Below, in pieces: positions 1-7,579 of a stretch of DNA of 21,499 nucleotides. The position numbers and the translations under genes are program-made. Each line of letters starts with the position of its first letter. Position 1 is the first letter of the stretch. The DNA comes from CALJFL01 sp047633055 (lineage in GTDB: Bacteria; Pseudomonadota; Gammaproteobacteria; Pseudomonadales; Halieaceae): assembly GCA_047633055.1 (NCBI GenBank), contig JBLIEI010000072.1:1-21499 (forward strand), read 5' to 3'. The notes beneath the pieces were generated by a model. It ran no database searches and had not been told where the DNA came from. It saw nothing but the letters and a program-made list of their open reading frames with translations.

Positions 1-431
1 TGGAGGAGAACCTGTTTCCCCACCGTATGTCACTGGAAGAGCCAGGGCGACTCGAAGAGGAGCGTCGGCTGTGCTATGTGGGAATCACTCGAGCGATGGA
101 GCAGCTGGTGATGACGTATGCCGAGAGTCGACGCCTGCACGGCAGCGAGACCTATAATACGCCTTCGCGTTTTATTCGGGAGATTCCCGCTGAGTTACTG
201 CAGGAGGTTAGGTTACATTCGACGGTAACCCGCCCGGTAAGCGCTCTGGCGCAAGCTCAGGTGCCTGACACGGGCTTGAGTTTGGGACAGGCGGTATATC
301 ATCAAATTTTTGGCGAGGGCGTCGTGCTAAACTTTGAGGGTCGAGGTGGGAATGCACGGGTCGAAGTAAATTTTGATACCGAGGGCAGCAAATGGCTGGT
401 CGTTCAGTACGCCAACCTACAACTGATGTAA
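1..431 (+). CDS. uvrD: DNA helicase II UvrD, C-terminal fragment
   Basis: This is the last ~142 codons of a superfamily 1 3'-5' DNA helicase used in nucleotide excision and mismatch repair. The gene enters from the left edge, open in the frame beginning at base 3. The visible part holds the end of the helicase core, with motif VI reading CYVGITRAME, followed by TYAESRRLHG and SRFIREIP, which are typical of UvrD rather than Rep. The last ~50 residues (GQAVYHQIFGEGVV... onward) form the small Tudor-like C-terminal domain known in UvrD to contact RNA polymerase. The TAA stop is at 429-431, 22 bp before dctP. Family assignment is firm; nothing can be said about the ATPase motifs, which lie outside the window. 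Confidence 0.95.
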   Translation, partial: EENLFPHRMSLEEPGRLEEERRLCYVGITRAMEQLVMTYAESRRLHGSETYNTPSRFIREIPAELLQEVRLHSTVTRPVSALAQAQVPDTGLSLGQAVYHQIFGEGVVLNFEGRGGNARVEVNFDTEGSKWLVVQYANLQLM

Positions 432-453
432 ATTCTGCCAACATGGGAAAACT

Positions 454-1653
454 ATGACGGAATCAAACATTGAACGTCGTCTGGCGCCACTGGTTATTTT
501 AATGCTGGTGGTCGCGCTGGTGGTATTGGTGGCAGTTTGGGCGACGGATCGCGCAAGCCATGCTCTGAGCAACGGTGAAGTGACCGGGTCAGCAGGCACG
601 GATACTTCGCAGCAAAGATTTCATTGGAAAATAGTGACTACGTGGCCGAAAAATCTTCCCGGTCTGGGTGCTGGCCCAGAAAATTTTGCCCGACTGGTTG
701 GGGAAATGAGCGCAGGTCGACTCACCGCTCGTGTCTATGGTTCTGGGGAAATGGTGCCGGCTTTCGAGGTCTTTGATGCGGTATCTCAGGGCGTTGCCGA
801 TGCGGGTCACGGAGCATCCTACTATTGGAAAGGCAAGATCCCGGCCTCGGTGTTTTTTACCGCGGTGCCCTTTGGTATGACCGCCCAGGAAATGAACGGC
901 TGGCTGCATTATGGTGGCGGCCTCGAAGTGTGGCGGGAAACCTATGCAGCAGCTAATGTTATTCCCATGGCCGGTGGGAGTACCGGGGTACAAATGGCGG
1001 GCTGGTTCAACCGGGAAATTAACTCGGTTGAGGATATCAAAGGTCTAAAAATGCGCATTCCGGGCATGGCCGGCGAAGTGTTTGCCGCCGCGGGTGGCAC
1101 AGCGGTTCGAATCCCGGGCAGCGAAGTCTACACCTCGCTGCAGACCGGGGTTATTGATGCAGCAGAATGGGTGGGCCCCTATAACGACTTGTCTTTGGGC
1201 CTGCACCAGGTTGCCAAGTATTACTACTACCCAGGCTGGCATGAACCGGGGGCTATGCTCGAATTTATTATTAATAAGCAGTCTATGGACGCCTTACCGG
1301 AAGACCTGCAGGCAATCGTTACCACCGCTGCCAGGGCTGTTAATCAGGACATGCTCGATGAATTTACGGCCCGCAACAACCGTGCCCTTCAACAGCTGGT
1401 AAACGATCACGGTGTGCAGCTTAGGCAGCTGCCGGATGATGTGCTCAAGGTATTGTGGCGGGAAAGTGAAATCGTCATGCAAAAGCTGATAAAAAACGAT
1501 CCAATGGCGGCTAAAGTTCACGCCTCATTTAAGGCATATTACGATGGTGTTCGCCAATACCACCATATATCTGAGCAGTCCTACATCAATGCCCGGGATC
1601 GTGTTATGGGCAGTGCAGCAGGCGACCCTGCGGCAGGCGACCCTGCTTACTGA
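454..1653 (+). CDS. dctP: TRAP transporter substrate-binding protein, DctP family (TakP-like)
   Basis: This 399-residue protein is the extracytoplasmic solute receptor of a tripartite Na+-driven (TRAP) importer. A hydrophobic segment at about residues 11-31 is either a signal peptide or an uncleaved anchor; no lipobox is visible. The DctP domain starts near residue 57 (WKIVTTWPKNLPG). R201 in LKMRIPG is the position of the family's carboxylate-binding arginine, and E238-W239 in AEWVGPYND is the ligand-site motif of the 2-oxo-acid (TakP) branch, so pyruvate or another 2-oxo acid is a reasonable guess. A GGGA sequence lies 5' of the ATG. The partner permease genes are on the other strand (dctQ and dctM, 2074-3944), not downstream as usual. 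The C-terminus ends with a duplicated AGDPA. Subfamily substrate is inference. Confidence 0.93.
   Translation: MTESNIERRLAPLVILMLVVALVVLVAVWATDRASHALSNGEVTGSAGTDTSQQRFHWKIVTTWPKNLPGLGAGPENFARLVGEMSAGRLTARVYGSGEMVPAFEVFDAVSQGVADAGHGASYYWKGKIPASVFFTAVPFGMTAQEMNGWLHYGGGLEVWRETYAAANVIPMAGGSTGVQMAGWFNREINSVEDIKGLKMRIPGMAGEVFAAAGGTAVRIPGSEVYTSLQTGVIDAAEWVGPYNDLSLGLHQVAKYYYYPGWHEPGAMLEFIINKQSMDALPEDLQAIVTTAARAVNQDMLDEFTARNNRALQQLVNDHGVQLRQLPDDVLKVLWRESEIVMQKLIKNDPMAAKVHASFKAYYDGVRQYHHISEQSYINARDRVMGSAAGDPAAGDPAY
1618..1646. repeat. Tandem 15-bp repeat, each unit a small inverted repeat
   Basis: The 14-mer gcaggcgaccctgc occurs twice (1618-1631 and 1633-1646) with a 15-bp period. It encodes the AGDPA duplication at the end of DctP. 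Each unit is itself GCAGG-CGAC-CCTGC, a perfect 5-bp stem with a 4-base loop, and the outer arms of the two units can also pair. It ends one base before the yciA stop codon on the opposite strand. It could slow or end transcription from either side, but there is no T-run. Confidence 0.7.
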
Positions 1654-2039
1654 TGGATAGTCCGGGTGCGGCCGTTTTTGTCTATGGCGACAAATACAAA
1701 TACACCCTCCGTCACCTTAAGTGGGTCGCCGTCGTGCTGCGAATTGATCCACACCTCAACAACCACCCGTACAGAGCTTCGTCCCACCTCTAGCACGTCA
1801 CAGTAGCAGCTTACGACCGCTCCCACGTGAACCGGGGTGAGAAAGACCATGCCTTCTGTAGCAACCGTAGCAACCCGCCCCCCGGCAACTTCCCCGGCTG
1901 ATACCGAGCCCGCCATATCCATTTGCGACAGTAGCCAACCGCCATAGATATCGCCGCTGCCATTGGTATCTCTAGGCATAGCAATGGTTTGCAGGGCTAG
2001 GTCGCCCTGTGGGATGGGGGTGGAATCGATGTCATTCAT
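1647..2039 (-). CDS. yciA: Acyl-CoA thioesterase, YciA-type hotdog protein
   Basis: A 130-residue hotdog-fold thioesterase that hydrolyses acyl-CoA to free acid and CoA in the cytoplasm. PQGDLALQTIAMPRDTN at residues 10-26 is followed by GDIYGGWLLSQMD at 29-41; this second block is the YciA active-site helix region. EGMVFLTPVHVG and VEVWINS are the later conserved strands. Length matches YciA (about 130). It is probably the last gene of a dctQ-dctM-yciA operon, starting 34 bp after the dctM stop. Its stop overlaps the end of the convergent dctP by 7 bp. The upstream GAAAG is only a weak ribosome site. The link to the transporter may be operonic convenience; substrate range is unknown. Confidence 0.92.
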   Translation of the reverse strand: MNDIDSTPIPQGDLALQTIAMPRDTNGSGDIYGGWLLSQMDMAGSVSAGEVAGGRVATVATEGMVFLTPVHVGAVVSCYCDVLEVGRSSVRVVVEVWINSQHDGDPLKVTEGVFVFVAIDKNGRTRTIHQ

Positions 2040-2073
2040 GGCTTTCTACTCTAAAATTGAGCTTGTGAGCGCC

Positions 2074-3438
2074 CTAGTTGTTTAGCTGTCCTGGCAACCA
2101 GGTTGCCAGCCCCGGCACAAGCCAGAGTATCACCATCATCAACAGCTGGATAAGTATAAAGGGAATCACCCCGCGGTAGATAGCGCTAGTGGGCACTGAC
2201 TCCGGTGCCACGCCACGCAGATAAAACAGGGCAAAACCAAAGGGCGGAGTCAGGAAGGATGTTTGCAGGTTGAGCGCTATCATAATACCCAGCCATATAG
2301 GATCCAGTCCCATCGCCAGTAGTATTGGGCCAACGATGGGCACAACCACAAAAGTGATTTCGATAAAATCCAGAATAAAGCCCAGCAAGAATATTATTAG
2401 CATCACCAGTAGAGTGGCCCCGACGACTCCCCCCGGCATGCCTATAAAAAACTCCCTAATCAGTTCTTCACCGCCAAAGCCTCTGAACACCAGCGAAAAC
2501 ACCGCCGCCCCTATCAAAATCATGAATACCATGCAGGTGACTTCCATGGTGCTGATGGCTACTGCCTTTAGTCTGCTCAGGTTCATTTCCCGCTTGCTGT
2601 AAGCAAGTACTAAAGCACCGGTCGCGCCAACGCCTGCGGCTTCAGTAGGGGTGGCGACGCCCAACAAGATAGAACCCAGCACCAGCATAATTAACAGCAA
2701 TGGCGGTACTAGACCGCGTACCAACGTGCCAATATCCGCTTTCTCGACCTTCGCCGGCGGCGCCATCTCAGGTTTGAGAGCCGCTACTATCAGTAAATAC
2801 GCGATGTAGAACGCCACCAGTAACAGGCCTGGTAGTAAAGCGCCCACAAACAGGTCACCGACTGATACCGTCTTGGGATTGAAAATATTCAGGCTAAGCT
2901 GGGCTTGCTGATAGGCGTTGGAAAGGATGTCTCCCAGCAAAACCAGCGCGATGGAGGGTGGGATAATTTGCCCCAGCGTTCCTGTAGCGCAAATTGTGCC
3001 TGTTGCCAAAGAGGGGCTGTAGCCGTTGCGCAGCATACTTGGCAAAGACAACATGCCCATAGTCACGACCGTCGCGCCTACTATGCCTGTGCTGGCAGCC
3101 AGTAACATGCCGACGATCACCACTGAGATACCCAATCCGCCGCGCAGGCCACCAAAGAGCTTGGCCATGTTGTCCAGTAATTCTTCAGCGACCCGGGATT
3201 TTTCCAGGGTTACGCCCATAAGGATGAAGAGGGGGACGGCAATCAAGGTGCCATTGCTAATCGTGCCGAACAATCGTGCCGGCAGGGCCGCCAGGAATGC
3301 GGCATCGAAGTTTCCAACTATGATGCCTCCGGCGGCAAAGGCCAGTGCGGTACCGGCCAGAGTGAAAGCCACAGGGTAGCCAAACATAAGTAGCAGGCAG
3401 ACAGCGGCAAACATCCACAATGCGATAGTGCCATCCAT
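2074..3438 (-). CDS. dctM: TRAP transporter large permease, DctM
   Basis: A 454-residue, almost wholly hydrophobic inner-membrane protein with about 12 predicted membrane segments, the ion-coupled translocation subunit of a TRAP importer. Typical DctM stretches are visible: VAVPLFILMG-like IAVPLFILMG, STGIVGATVVTMG, and GTLGQIIPPSIALVLLGD, the last being the re-entrant hairpin with a PPS motif. The late TPTEAAGVGATGALVLAY and LQTSFLTPPFGFALFYLRG blocks are also family hallmarks. Its ATG shares one base with the dctQ stop (TAATG), so translation is probably coupled. It works with DctQ and most likely with DctP at 454-1653. Family assignment is secure; the substrate follows only from the binding protein. 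Confidence 0.95.
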   Translation of the reverse strand: MDGTIALWMFAAVCLLLMFGYPVAFTLAGTALAFAAGGIIVGNFDAAFLAALPARLFGTISNGTLIAVPLFILMGVTLEKSRVAEELLDNMAKLFGGLRGGLGISVVIVGMLLAASTGIVGATVVTMGMLSLPSMLRNGYSPSLATGTICATGTLGQIIPPSIALVLLGDILSNAYQQAQLSLNIFNPKTVSVGDLFVGALLPGLLLVAFYIAYLLIVAALKPEMAPPAKVEKADIGTLVRGLVPPLLLIMLVLGSILLGVATPTEAAGVGATGALVLAYSKREMNLSRLKAVAISTMEVTCMVFMILIGAAVFSLVFRGFGGEELIREFFIGMPGGVVGATLLVMLIIFLLGFILDFIEITFVVVPIVGPILLAMGLDPIWLGIMIALNLQTSFLTPPFGFALFYLRGVAPESVPTSAIYRGVIPFILIQLLMMVILWLVPGLATWLPGQLNN

Positions 3439-3944
3439 TAGGGCGTGTCACCTGCGATAAGAATCAATGTGTTGCGTAACGTCTCTGCGATGCCCTGCAA
3501 TAACAAATTGATCGCCATTAACGGCAATAGCGTTTTGAGCAGGAATACGGCGGGAATGCCTCCCGGCTCTGGTGATATTTCGCGAACTGACCAGGATTCA
3601 GCCACATAGCTAAAGCTCACAGTGCAGATGAACAGGCACAGCGGCAACAGAAAAATAATCCCACCCAGGCTGTTTACCCAGGCTCGCTGTCTCGTGCTGT
3701 ATGCGCGATAAAAAATATCGACTCGCACATGTGCCCCTACTTTCAGTGCGTAGGCTATACCCAGCATGAACAACGCACCATGCATGTAGGTTACGGCCTC
3801 CTGGGCAGCAATAGATCCAATGCTGAAGCCGTAACGCAACACGACGACCGCCGTCGTTACGATCGCCATGAACACAGCAAGCCAGGCCAGCAGGCGGCCG
3901 CTGTAATCGGTGAAGGTGTCGATGTAATTTACCAATGAACGCAT
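3438..3944 (-). CDS. dctQ: TRAP transporter small permease, DctQ
   Basis: A 168-residue membrane protein with four hydrophobic segments, the size and layout of the DctQ small subunit that pairs with DctM. Family-like features include VVVLRYGFSIGSIAAQEAVTYMHGALFMLGIAYAL and a conserved HVRVDIFY after the second segment. It is the first gene of the minus-strand operon and overlaps dctM by one base. No strong ribosome site precedes the ATG (upstream bases aatcctct); a 12-bp palindrome lies 8 bp before the start. No better in-frame start was seen. The gene is divergent from yaaA across about 105 bp. Confidence 0.93.
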   Translation of the reverse strand: MRSLVNYIDTFTDYSGRLLAWLAVFMAIVTTAVVVLRYGFSIGSIAAQEAVTYMHGALFMLGIAYALKVGAHVRVDIFYRAYSTRQRAWVNSLGGIIFLLPLCLFICTVSFSYVAESWSVREISPEPGGIPAVFLLKTLLPLMAINLLLQGIAETLRNTLILIAGDTP

Positions 3945-3952
3945 AGAGGATT

Positions 3953-3964
3953 GGCAATCTTGCC
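3953..3964. promoter_or_regulatory. 12-bp palindrome just upstream of dctQ, possible operator
   Basis: GGCAA-TC-TTGCC is a perfect inverted repeat with a 2-base centre, 8 bp from the dctQ start. The 2-base loop is too tight for a good RNA hairpin, so a protein-binding site is more likely than a terminator. It lies in the dctQ-yaaA intergenic region. Confidence 0.3.
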
Positions 3965-3987
3965 TTTTTGATTATTGAAGTGGAGAG

Positions 3988-3994
3988 TATCATA
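3988..3994. promoter_or_regulatory. Overlapping divergent -10-like boxes between dctQ and yaaA
   Basis: TATCAT (3988-3993, plus strand) and TATGAT (3994-3989, minus strand) overlap by all but one base, and each matches the sigma-70 -10 consensus at 5 of 6 positions. They could serve yaaA and dctQ respectively. No convincing -35 box is found at 16-18 bp on either side, so this is a weak call. If both are real, only one direction could be occupied at a time. Confidence 0.25.
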
Positions 3995-4049
3995 GCGAAC
4001 TCGCGCAGGTGAACGACCCTGAGGAAGTACATAATTTGGATGCCATAAT

Positions 4050-4835
4050 ATGTTGATCGTTATTTCGCCGGCAAAAACGTTGGATTTCGATTCCCCGACA
4101 ACGACACGGAAAAATACTCAGCCTCAGTTTCTAGAAAGCGCGGGGTTGCTGATAGATGACGCGCGAAAAATGTCACCAACGGACATTCGGCAACTGATGG
4201 GCGTCAGTGAAAATATTGCTCAGCTGAGTCACCAGCGCTTTATGAACTGGGGGACCCCTTTTACGCTGGATAATGCGAAGCAGGCGATCTTGGCCTTTAA
4301 GGGCGATGTCTATACAGGTCTGGAGGCGGAAACTCTGTCTGCCGAGCAGCTGAGCTTTGCTCAAAAGCATCTGAGGATACTGTCGGGGCTCTATGGCCTG
4401 TTGCGCCCTCTTGATCTGATGCAGGCGTATCGCCTGGAAATGGGGCTAAAATTTGGCAACAGTGGTGGCAGTGACCTTTACCAATTCTGGGGCGACCGAA
4501 TCAACCTTACGCTCAACAGCCAGCTGAAAAAAAGTGGCTCTCAAGTCCTGCTTAATCTGGCGTCTCAGGAGTACTTTAAATCCGTGAAAGCCAGTGCTCT
4601 GGAGGCAGATATTGTTACTCCGGTATTTAAAGATCTGAAGGGTGAGAAATACAAGGTGATCAGTTTTTTTGCCAAAAAAGCGCGAGGACAAATGGCTCGC
4701 TACATCATAGAAAAAGGGTTGAATGAGCCGGATTCGTTGAAGCGGTACCGGGTAGCTGGATACCGCTATAACAAGGCAGAATCGACCGCCAGAGAAATGG
4801 TTTTTACTCGTGACGAACCCCCAGCGTCGACATAG
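4050..4835 (+). CDS. yaaA: Peroxide stress protein YaaA (DUF328/UPF0246)
   Basis: A 261-residue cytoplasmic protein close in length to E. coli YaaA (about 257). E. coli YaaA limits free iron and DNA damage under hydrogen peroxide and belongs to the OxyR regulon. Family motifs run through the whole protein: MLIVISPAKTLDF at the start, QAILAFKGDVYTGLEAET at about 78-95, LSGLYGLLRPLDLMQAYRLEMG at 111-132, DLYQFWGD at 142-149, NLASQEYFKSV, and the C-terminal FFAKKARGQMARYI. The start is fixed by the conserved N-terminus. There is no strong ribosome site; only GGA about 10 bp before the ATG. It is divergent from dctQ. A DUF938 gene follows 62 bp later. Confidence 0.95.
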   Translation: MLIVISPAKTLDFDSPTTTRKNTQPQFLESAGLLIDDARKMSPTDIRQLMGVSENIAQLSHQRFMNWGTPFTLDNAKQAILAFKGDVYTGLEAETLSAEQLSFAQKHLRILSGLYGLLRPLDLMQAYRLEMGLKFGNSGGSDLYQFWGDRINLTLNSQLKKSGSQVLLNLASQEYFKSVKASALEADIVTPVFKDLKGEKYKVISFFAKKARGQMARYIIEKGLNEPDSLKRYRVAGYRYNKAESTAREMVFTRDEPPAST

Positions 4836-4897
4836 TCGGTCCAGGCCTGATGGCGTTGAAAATCAGTGATTCGACGGCCGCTGGCGAGGTGGCCTAA

Positions 4898-5497
4898 ATG
4901 ACACAGTTGCCCTATTCGCAGGCTAGCGAAAACAATAAAAAGCCGGTTTTAAAGGTGCTAGAGCGCGTTTTTGCGGATCGAAAATCGGTGTTAGAAATAG
5001 GGAGTGGCACAGGCCAACACGCAACCTACTTGGCTACCGCACTGCAGCACCTAAGCTGGCAACCCACAGATATAGCGGCTCACCTGCCGATATTGTTGCC
5101 TCGCTGCCAGCAGGCAGCGACCCCGAATCTGGCTTCGCCATTGGCGCTGGACGTCTGTCTGAAACCCTGGCCTGACCTTCTGTTTGACGCGGTGTTTACA
5201 GCCAACACCTTGCACATTATGAGCTCCGACTCAGTACGGGCATTGTTTGATTCACTGGGTGACTTTGCCCATCGAGATGTTTGCTTAGCCGTCTATGGGC
5301 CATTCAATTACGGTGGCCAGTATAGCAGCGAGAGCAATGCCCTATTTGATCAGTGGCTGGTGGAGCGTGACCAAGCAAGTGCAATACGAGATTTCGAACA
5401 GGTTGACGCACTGGCCCGATCAGCGGGGTTTATGCTGCAAGAAGACAATGAAATGCCTGCCAACAATCGCTTGTTGGTGTGGCGGCGATGGGGCTGA
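4898..5497 (+). CDS. DUF938 class I SAM-dependent methyltransferase
   Basis: A 199-residue Rossmann-fold protein of the DUF938 (METTL26-like) family. The N-terminus YSQASENNKKPVLKVLERVF matches the family's SPAAERNK-type opening. VLEIGSGTGQHATYLA at residues 31-46 is SAM-binding motif I, WQPTDIA at about 54-60 carries the acidic motif II position, and AVFTANTLHIM is motif IV. YGPFNYGG near residue 134 is another DUF938 signature. The true substrate of the family is not established. It lies 62 bp downstream of yaaA and could share its transcript. Its TGA is directly followed by the reverse stop of the next gene, forming TGATCA with no spacer. Confidence 0.88.
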   Translation: MTQLPYSQASENNKKPVLKVLERVFADRKSVLEIGSGTGQHATYLATALQHLSWQPTDIAAHLPILLPRCQQAATPNLASPLALDVCLKPWPDLLFDAVFTANTLHIMSSDSVRALFDSLGDFAHRDVCLAVYGPFNYGGQYSSESNALFDQWLVERDQASAIRDFEQVDALARSAGFMLQEDNEMPANNRLLVWRRWG

Positions 5498-6661
5498 TCA
5501 GTCTGCTTTTTTAAAAGGCAGCATACCTTCGGCCTGCTTCAGGTAGGCCCCGATTTGTGGCGCTTCTTGACGGGTAAAGTTACCCACCGCCGCGGATAGT
5601 GCCGGGTCCGCTATCCAGTGATTGGAATAGGTGAGTACCGGTCGGAAGCCGCGCTGGATCTTATGTTCGCCCTGTGCGCCGGGATCAAAACGCTGTAGGC
5701 CATTGGCGATACAGTACTCTATGCCCTGATAGTAGCAGGCTTCGAAATGGAGGCAATCGAATTCTTGTTCACAGCCCCAGTATCTGCCGTAGAGTGTGTC
5801 TGAAGAGCGAAAATACAGCGCGCCTGCTACCGGCTCCAGGTCTCTATAAGCCATAACCAAAACGGTTTGTTCACCCATGGCGGCGGCGGTTTCGGTGAAG
5901 AACTTGCGGGTAAGATAGCCGCCGTGACCGCTGCGTTTGGCGTAGGTGAGTTGATAAAAACGATAAAACTGCAGCCACAGTTCGGGGCTTATTTGCTCTC
6001 CTTCAAATACCTGCAGGCGCAATCCCTGTTCGCGGACTCTGCTGCGTTCGCGGCGCAGGCTCTTTCGTTTGCGGCTACTAAAAGTCGCCAGAAAATCGTC
6101 GAAAGATTCAAACCCCTCGTTGAACCAGTGAAACTGGGTGGCAATGCGCTGGTGTAGTCCCAGAGTACATACCATATTGCTCACCGCTGGCGTTGGAAAC
6201 AACAAGTGCCACGATGAGATGTCTTGTTGTCCGGCAAATTTCTTAATAGCTTCCAAGGCTACCAGGGTTAATGCTTTTTGGTCTTGATCTGAGCCAATAC
6301 ATAGCCGTGGCCCGGTTGCTGGCGTAAACGGAATGGCTGTTATCAATTTTGGATAATATTGCAGGTTACTACGCTGCCAGGCGTCGGCCCAGGACCAGTC
6401 GAAGACATACTCGCCGTAGGAGTGGGACTTGAGATAGAGGGGCATTACTGCCACTGCCCGATTGTCGCTGCGGATGATGAGATGGCAAGGCTGCCAACCG
6501 CTGTCAGCCGTGGTACAACCGGTGGTCTCCAGGCCCAACAAAAATTGGTGTCGCAAAAATGGATAATCTTCCCCAGTGATTTCATCCCACTCACTGGCGT
6601 CAACCTGCCCCAGGCTGCTCGTAAACTCGACACTATAACTGGGGGTGCTTAAGTCACTCAT
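5498..6661 (-). CDS. FemAB-like N-acyltransferase (PF04339/COG3146, DUF482)
   Basis: A 387-residue protein of the GNAT-like 'peptidogalycan biosynthesis/recognition' family. N-terminal landmarks are WDEITGEDYPFLRHQFLLGLE at 25-45 and AVMPLYLKSHSYGEYVFDWSWADAW at 71-95. The middle has a strongly basic stretch FSSRKRKSLRRERSRV at about 194-209. The C-terminal acyltransferase half contains GALYFRSSDTLYGRYWG at 280-296, LHFEACYYQGIEYCI and RFDPGAQGEHKIQRGF at 324-339, all typical of the family. The molecular substrate is unproven; the name rests on fold similarity to FemAB aminoacyltransferases. Its ATG is 5 bp after the ubiA stop, so it is probably the third gene of a ubiC-ubiA operon. Confidence 0.88.
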   Translation of the reverse strand: MSDLSTPSYSVEFTSSLGQVDASEWDEITGEDYPFLRHQFLLGLETTGCTTADSGWQPCHLIIRSDNRAVAVMPLYLKSHSYGEYVFDWSWADAWQRSNLQYYPKLITAIPFTPATGPRLCIGSDQDQKALTLVALEAIKKFAGQQDISSWHLLFPTPAVSNMVCTLGLHQRIATQFHWFNEGFESFDDFLATFSSRKRKSLRRERSRVREQGLRLQVFEGEQISPELWLQFYRFYQLTYAKRSGHGGYLTRKFFTETAAAMGEQTVLVMAYRDLEPVAGALYFRSSDTLYGRYWGCEQEFDCLHFEACYYQGIEYCIANGLQRFDPGAQGEHKIQRGFRPVLTYSNHWIADPALSAAVGNFTRQEAPQIGAYLKQAEGMLPFKKAD

Positions 6662-6666
6662 AATTT

Positions 6667-7539
6667 TCAGCCCTGATTCGTGAGTGCGTAGTCAACAACA
6701 ACGCTGGCGAACATGACCAGTCCGACCCAGTTATTGTGCTTAAAAGCCCGGAAACACGCCGTTGCCTCCCTGTTTCTAATCAGGTACTGGTGATAAATGA
6801 ACAACAATGCGATAGTCGCCAGGCCAGTGTAGAAAACTATCCCCAGCTCAAACTTCAGGCTTCCCAGGTAATAAGCGAGCAGGCACATGATCTGTAATAC
6901 GCCAATGACCGCCCTGTCTGCGTTGCCGAACAGGATTGCCGTCGATTTGATGCCAATCTTAATGTCGTCATCGCGATCCACCATGGCGTACTGGGTGTCA
7001 TAAACAATCGTCCACAGTACATTCCCAATAAAGAGTAACCAGCAGCCTGCAGGCAGCGAGCCAGTCTGGGCGGCAAAGGCCATTGGTATACTCCAGGAAA
7101 AAGCCAAGCCCAATACGAGTTGCGGCAATTGAGTGACACGCTTCATCAGCGGATAACAAGCAGTCAATACGACTGCTGCCAAAGACAGCAGAATCGTCAG
7201 GTTATTGGTGGTCAATACTAGTGCAAATGCCAACAGGCACAGTACCAGGGCCAGCACAATTGCTTCAGTGACAGTTACCGCCCCGGTTATCAGTGGTCGG
7301 TTGTGAGTGCGCGCGACAGCTCCGTCCAGATCGCGATCCGCCAAGTCATTGGCGACGCACCCGGCAGAGCGCATCAAAAAAGTGCCCAACATGAATACCA
7401 ACAATAATTTGATGTCCGGCACCCCGCTGGCTGCTATCCATAGCGCCCACAGAGTAGGCCAGAGTAGCAATAAGGTGCCGATTGGTTTGTCAAATCGGAT
7501 GAGCTTTAGCAGGGCGGAGGCTTTAGTTGCGGATATCAT
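6667..7539 (-). CDS. ubiA: 4-hydroxybenzoate octaprenyltransferase UbiA
   Basis: A 290-residue polytopic inner-membrane enzyme that attaches the polyprenyl tail to 4-hydroxybenzoate in ubiquinone synthesis. FDKPIGTLLLLWPTLWALW at 16-34 is the family opening. The two Asp-rich Mg2+/diphosphate motifs are present: NDLADRDLDG at 64-73 and DTQYAMVDRDDD at 181-192. The frame stays open up to 7797, but I chose the ATG at 7539. It gives exactly the E. coli length, places KPIG correctly, and avoids an 86-residue extension lying inside ubiC in another frame. No Shine-Dalgarno sequence is present; the upstream bases are CCTCCT, the complement of one. It follows ubiC by 40 bp. Confidence 0.93.
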   Translation of the reverse strand: MISATKASALLKLIRFDKPIGTLLLLWPTLWALWIAASGVPDIKLLLVFMLGTFLMRSAGCVANDLADRDLDGAVARTHNRPLITGAVTVTEAIVLALVLCLLAFALVLTTNNLTILLSLAAVVLTACYPLMKRVTQLPQLVLGLAFSWSIPMAFAAQTGSLPAGCWLLFIGNVLWTIVYDTQYAMVDRDDDIKIGIKSTAILFGNADRAVIGVLQIMCLLAYYLGSLKFELGIVFYTGLATIALLFIYHQYLIRNREATACFRAFKHNNWVGLVMFASVVVDYALTNQG

Positions 7540-7579
7540 CAGTGTCAGGAGGTTGGATCCAGGAAAAAAATTAAGCTTA

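Noticed and set aside
3953..3970. Palindrome followed by TTTTT read as a plus-strand terminator
   Set aside because: No plus-strand gene ends there, and a 2-base loop makes a poor hairpin; a DNA-level operator is more plausible.
5867..6157. A 96-codon plus-strand frame inside the FemAB-like gene
   Set aside because: It is a shadow frame opposite a well-supported family member, with no recognisable features.
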